This document shows, in pieces, positions 6,154 through 8,382 of a DNA stretch of 8,382 nucleotides (positions are counted from its first letter, which is position 1; every line of letters starts with the position of its first letter). This stretch comes from an uncultured Clostridia bacterium (GTDB lineage Bacteria; Bacillota_A; Clostridia; Oscillospirales; Oscillospiraceae). Position numbers and translations under genes: made by a program. The notes beneath the pieces are model-generated. The model did not search any database and was not told where the DNA came from. It was given only the letters and a program-made list of their open reading frames with translations. The DNA lies in NCBI GenBank assembly GCA_946410505.1, contig CAMKAP010000084.1:1-8382 (forward strand). The letters run 5' to 3'.

Positions 6154-7223
6154 GCCGCCGGAAATCCGTTCCCATCTGGCAGATCGTGGTTTTGCTGCTG
6201 TTGCTGGTCGTGCTGATCGGGCTTGTCCTGTATCTTAGAGGCCATGCAAACAAAGTGGCCGCACCGGAGCCGACAGAGGAGGCAACGCCGGAGTCCACCG
6301 CCGCTGTGACACCTACCCCGGCGCCGAGCGCTTCTCCTACCCCGTCACCGGAGCCCACGCCGGACGGCCTTTATCACACCGGAGATGCCGAGCTTGACGA
6401 GCTGCTGTACGCTGTCGTCGACGAGCAGACCGATGAGAGCATGGACGATGAGGAGAAGCTCCACACGCTGTTTCAGTATGTGGCAGGCAACTTCGGCTAT
6501 TTGCGCCGCAACTACTATGAACCCGGTGAGCATGACTGGCTGAATGAAGAAGCCAAGACCATGCTCACGGAACATAACGGCAACTGCTATAATTTTGCTG
6601 CGACTTTCTGCCTGCTTGCCCGTTGTATCGGCTATGATGCCGAGGCGTTCAGCGGCACCATCTATGGCCAGCCCGATCCGGGTCAGACGCACCCGACCCA
6701 CAGACCTCACGGATGGGTGGAGATTGTGATCGACGGTGAGCGCTATATCTTCGATCCGGATATGCAGGCTGTTGTGGCCTACTGGAATCAGGACGACAGC
6801 TTCTATATGCGGGACGACGGTATCCGAAATCAGTACGGCTATACCAAGGCTGAGAGCGATCTGGAGCCCGAGCCTACGCCGGAACCAACGATAAACCCGT
6901 CTGTCGAAAAGACGGATAGCAATGACACCTGGACAACGACACCCGCCCAGAATAACACGCCTGCCATGTCCGGCGGAACGGCGCCAGCCCCTAACCCGGC
7001 TCCGGTTCAGAACCCGGCGCCCACTCCGGCCCCGGTTCAGAACCCGGCGCCCACCCCGGCCCCGGTTCAGACTCCGGCGCCCACTCCGGCTCCGGTTCAG
7101 ACTCCGGCGCCCACCCCGGCCCCGGTCCAGACTCCGACACCCACTCAGGCACCGGTTCAGCCGGATCCCCCTGCTGATCCCGGCACCGAGGAGGATGAGG
7201 GCGAAGTCGTCATTGCCGGATAA
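6150..7223 (+). CDS. Membrane-anchored transglutaminase-like (cysteine protease fold) protein with Pro-rich repeats
   Basis: 357 residues. A short basic N-terminus (SRRK) precedes one transmembrane helix at about 9-29, so the rest should lie outside the cell. A Pro/Thr/Ser linker (about 36-72) leads to a transglutaminase-like domain at about 73-235. Its probable catalytic triad is Cys146 (NGNCYNFAATFC), His187 (RPHGWVEI) and Asp202 (YIFDPD), each in the family's usual context. Such domains act as peptidases, amidases or crosslinkers; the substrate here is unknown, though cell-wall peptide or surface protein is plausible from location. After about residue 236 the tail is low-complexity and holds five Pro/Ala/Val/Gln decapeptides (283-332) plus a half unit. 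It ends with an acidic segment and VVIAG; no LPXTG sorting motif is present. The start overlaps the lipoprotein stop by four bases. The family call is good; the biochemical role is unassigned. Confidence 0.85.
   Translation: MSRRKSVPIWQIVVLLLLLVVLIGLVLYLRGHANKVAAPEPTEEATPESTAAVTPTPAPSASPTPSPEPTPDGLYHTGDAELDELLYAVVDEQTDESMDDEEKLHTLFQYVAGNFGYLRRNYYEPGEHDWLNEEAKTMLTEHNGNCYNFAATFCLLARCIGYDAEAFSGTIYGQPDPGQTHPTHRPHGWVEIVIDGERYIFDPDMQAVVAYWNQDDSFYMRDDGIRNQYGYTKAESDLEPEPTPEPTINPSVEKTDSNDTWTTTPAQNNTPAMSGGTAPAPNPAPVQNPAPTPAPVQNPAPTPAPVQTPAPTPAPVQTPAPTPAPVQTPTPTQAPVQPDPPADPGTEEDEGEVVIAG
6996..7160 (+). repeat. In-frame 30-base tandem repeat (five units plus a half unit)
   Basis: Units start at 6996, 7026, 7056, 7086 and 7116, with a partial unit at 7146-7160. 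Each encodes PAPVQ(N/T)P(A/T)PT. The first four units differ by only a few bases (ggct/ggcc, aac/act, cact/cacc); the fifth has diverged more. The pattern fits recent expansion by slippage or unequal exchange inside the coding sequence, and every unit keeps the frame. Confidence 0.9.
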
Positions 7224-7254
7224 GGGGATAAGTTACAAAAAAGCCATGAATTTG

Positions 7255-7294
7255 CCGCCCGCTTCAGGTATGATATTCATGAGCGGGCGGTTTT
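7255..7294 (+). terminator. Intrinsic terminator after the transglutaminase-like gene
   Basis: CCGCCCGCT (7255-7263) pairs perfectly with AGCGGGCGG (7282-7290), followed by TTTT (7291-7294). The 18-base loop is longer than usual. The hairpin lies 31 bases after the stop of the transglutaminase-like gene and 30 bases before the start of the rhomboid-like gene, so it should separate the two transcription units, perhaps incompletely. Confidence 0.72.
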
Positions 7295-7324
7295 GCCCCG
7301 CATTGATACTGGAGGAAGCTCCCT

Positions 7325-8155
7325 ATGAAAGATCCGAGATCCTATATCGAGCGTTTTTGCTATAAGCATCCACGCTTCGGCGTCCCCCGCCTGATGATGT
7401 ACGTGGCCATTGCCAACGTGGTCTTCTGGCTGTTCGGCGCCGTGAACGGGCGGATTCTGCCCTACCTGGTCTTTGATCCCTATCTGATCCTCCACGGCCA
7501 GATCTGGCGGCTTATCACCTTTGCGCTTTATCCGCCGAGCACCGGCCTGCTGGCATTTATCGCCATCTATTTCTACTATTGGATCGGCTCCACACTGGAG
7601 CAGTACTGGGGCACACCGCAGTTCAACATTTACTTTTTCTCCGGCCTGATCCTGACTGTGCTGTACGGCTTTTTCGTCTACTTTATCAGCGGCATCCGGA
7701 TTCAGCTCACTGCAGAATATGTGTACCTGTCCATGTTCTTCTCCTTCGCCGCCCTGTTTCCGGACATGCAGGTGCTGCTGTTCTTCATCATTCCGGTAAA
7801 AATGAAGTGGCTGGCGATTCTGGACGCGGCGGTTTTTGTCTACGGCGTGCTTACCATGCCCTTCCCGCTGAACCTCCTCCCCGTGGTGGCGGTTTTGAAC
7901 TTCGTGATCTTCTGCGGGGGAGACCTTCTCCGTATGCTCCCGAAGCGCTCGAGCGCGAACACGGTGAACTTCCGGCGGGAATCCCAGCGCATCCGGAGAG
8001 AACAGAGAGAGCAGCTGTATCACCACAAATGCGCCGTCTGCGGCCGCACGGACGTGAGCAATCCGGAGCTGGAGTTTCGCTACTGCTCGCGCTGTGCAGG
8101 CTATCACTGCTTCTGCCAGGAGCACATCAACAACCATATCCACTTCACAGAGTAA
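7325..8155 (+). CDS. Rhomboid-like membrane protein without protease residues, with C-terminal zinc-ribbon-like tail
   Basis: 276 residues; GGAGGA at 7311-7316 precedes the ATG by eight bases. Residues about 22-200 hold some six hydrophobic segments. Rhomboid/derlin landmarks are visible: GQIWRLITF (58-66, the family's 'WR' after helix 1), then YYWIGSTLEQYWGTPQFNIYF (84-104, the 'G..lE..wG' turn), then SGL. The protease signature is missing. No GxSG is present where the Ser helix should be (about 128-146), the segment after WRLIT has PPST instead of the usual HxxxN, and no His lies in the last helix (about 181-200). A basic stretch (207-229) leads to Cys236, Cys239, Cys254 and Cys257 (CX2CX14CX2C), then His261, Cys262, Cys264, His267 and His271, which could bind one or two zinc ions on the cytoplasmic side. 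It is probably a non-proteolytic membrane chaperone or adaptor, by analogy with derlins and iRhoms. The gene is real; the function is unknown. Confidence 0.83.
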   Translation: MKDPRSYIERFCYKHPRFGVPRLMMYVAIANVVFWLFGAVNGRILPYLVFDPYLILHGQIWRLITFALYPPSTGLLAFIAIYFYYWIGSTLEQYWGTPQFNIYFFSGLILTVLYGFFVYFISGIRIQLTAEYVYLSMFFSFAALFPDMQVLLFFIIPVKMKWLAILDAAVFVYGVLTMPFPLNLLPVVAVLNFVIFCGGDLLRMLPKRSSANTVNFRRESQRIRREQREQLYHHKCAVCGRTDVSNPELEFRYCSRCAGYHCFCQEHINNHIHFTE

Positions 8156-8165
8156 GGGGAATTCG

Positions 8166-8191
8166 GCGGGGCGGCCTTCTGGCCGCCCCGC
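8166..8191 (+). terminator. Strong GC hairpin after the rhomboid-like gene, possible terminator
   Basis: GCGGGGCGGCC (8166-8176) pairs perfectly with GGCCGCCCCGC (8181-8191) around a TTCT loop, ten bases after the stop codon. The base after the stem starts TGTAAAAT rather than a T-run, so it is not a textbook intrinsic terminator. It may end transcription imperfectly or protect the 3' end of the mRNA. Confidence 0.55.
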
Positions 8192-8202
8192 TGTAAAATA
8201 AA

Positions 8203-8255
8203 AAAGCAGAAAAAGAAAAATAACGCTTGACCTTGGGAGAAGATTGTGCTAATAT
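8203..8255 (+). promoter_or_regulatory. Strong promoter with A-rich upstream (UP-like) element, driving tRNA-Pro
   Basis: TTGACC (8227-8232), a 17-base spacer and TAATAT (8250-8255) with an extended-10 TG (8247-8248) are close to consensus. An overlapping TATAAT (8253-8258) has a less suitable 20-base spacer. The A-rich run at 8203-8224 falls where an UP element would contact the RNA polymerase alpha subunits. Transcription would begin near 8261-8262, about 70 bases before the tRNA. Confidence 0.75.
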
Positions 8256-8264
8256 AATCAGGCG

Positions 8265-8323
8265 CCAAGGCCAGGGGCTTTGGTTTTATATACAGAAGGG
8301 CTGCGTGTAACGCCGCCGCTTCT
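8265..8323 (+). other. Structured leader ahead of the tRNA: two hairpins, the first followed by a T-run
   Basis: CCAAGGCC (8265-8272) pairs with GGCTTTGG (8276-8283), with one G-U pair, and is followed by TTTTATAT. A second hairpin runs from AGAAG (8294-8298) to CTTCT (8319-8323). Its inner GGC and GCG pairs are broken by one mismatch and one bulged G, around a TGTAA loop. No reading frame or known RNA family was recognised here. It could be a 5' leader removed by RNase P, or a small attenuator. Confidence 0.4.
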
Positions 8324-8331
8324 GAGAATGA

Positions 8332-8382
8332 CCGGGTGTAGCGCAGATGGTAGCGCGCTTGAATGGGGTTCAAGAGGCCGCT
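8332..8382 (+). tRNA. tRNA-Pro (anticodon GGG), cut by the right edge
   Basis: The first 51 bases fit the cloverleaf: acceptor strand CCGGGTG (8332-8338), TA at positions 8-9, D stem GCGC (8341-8344 / 8353-8356) with an eight-base loop containing GG, and anticodon stem CTTGA (8358-8362) / TCAAG (8370-8374). The seven-base loop ATGGGGT has U33 and anticodon GGG at 8365-8367, which reads Pro codons; G37 is as expected for tRNA-Pro. The variable loop AGGCC and the start of the T stem follow. The T arm and acceptor 3' strand lie outside the window, so acceptor pairing cannot be checked. Confidence 0.85.

Noticed and set aside
6996..7160. Possible CRISPR-like array
   Set aside because: The 30-base units are directly adjacent with no spacers and keep an open coding frame; they are an in-gene tandem repeat.
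7252..7276. Possible promoter for the rhomboid-like gene overlapping the terminator loop (TTGCCG / TATTCA)
   Set aside because: The spacer is 16 bases and the -10 box is poor; the elements overlap the terminator stem, so the match may be chance.
6922..7365. Arg/Pro repeat protein frame (+) overlapping the decapeptide repeat and the next gene
   Set aside because: It is the out-of-frame reading of the 30-base tandem repeat and runs through a terminator into the rhomboid-like start; no ribosome site was seen.
7277..8143. 288-codon open frame on the minus strand opposite the rhomboid-like gene
   Set aside because: The product is a polar His/Glu/Gln-rich chain with no domain; the + strand gene has a ribosome site, membrane helices and a zinc tail.

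Overview
The window looks like chromosomal DNA from a GC-rich, low-oxygen Gram-positive bacterium, most likely a gut-type Clostridia (Oscillospiraceae-like). This is an inference. It rests on Shine-Dalgarno sites before almost every gene, a lipoprotein and Pro-rich exported proteins without outer-membrane features, a ferredoxin-type aldo/keto reductase with two 4Fe-4S motifs, and sigma-A-like promoters in AT-rich gaps. No mobile element, CRISPR array or phage gene was seen.

Layout. The left edge holds the 3' end of a pyruvate kinase-type gene (+), which stops right after the barrel domain at a strong bidirectional hairpin. Converging on it from the other strand are rlmB (23S rRNA 2'-O-methyltransferase) and, 52 bases behind it, a 1089-residue membrane protein. 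That protein has the eight-helix layout and part of the cytoplasmic loop of a P1B-type (heavy-metal) P-type ATPase. It has lost the phosphorylation site, the TGD motif and the GDGxND motif, and it carries a disordered N-terminal extension of about 565 residues. A short intergenic region with promoters on both strands separates rlmB from a 374-residue aldo/keto reductase (+). Next comes a two-gene unit with overlapping stop and start: a small lipoprotein and a membrane-anchored transglutaminase-like protein with a tandem decapeptide Pro-rich tail. After a terminator lies a rhomboid-fold membrane protein that lacks the Ser and His catalytic residues and ends in a zinc-ribbon-like Cys/His tail. 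The right edge has a strong hairpin, a strong promoter with an A-rich upstream stretch, a structured leader of about 70 bases, and the first 51 bases of tRNA-Pro(GGG).

How the genes fit together. Pyruvate kinase, rlmB, the reductase and the tRNA look like ordinary housekeeping genes. The less ordinary content is three envelope loci: the catalytically dead P-type ATPase relative, the lipoprotein/transglutaminase pair, and the catalytically dead rhomboid relative. Two of them keep the fold of a membrane enzyme while losing its chemistry, which suggests scaffold, chaperone or sensor roles. Nothing in the sequence proves that these loci act together.
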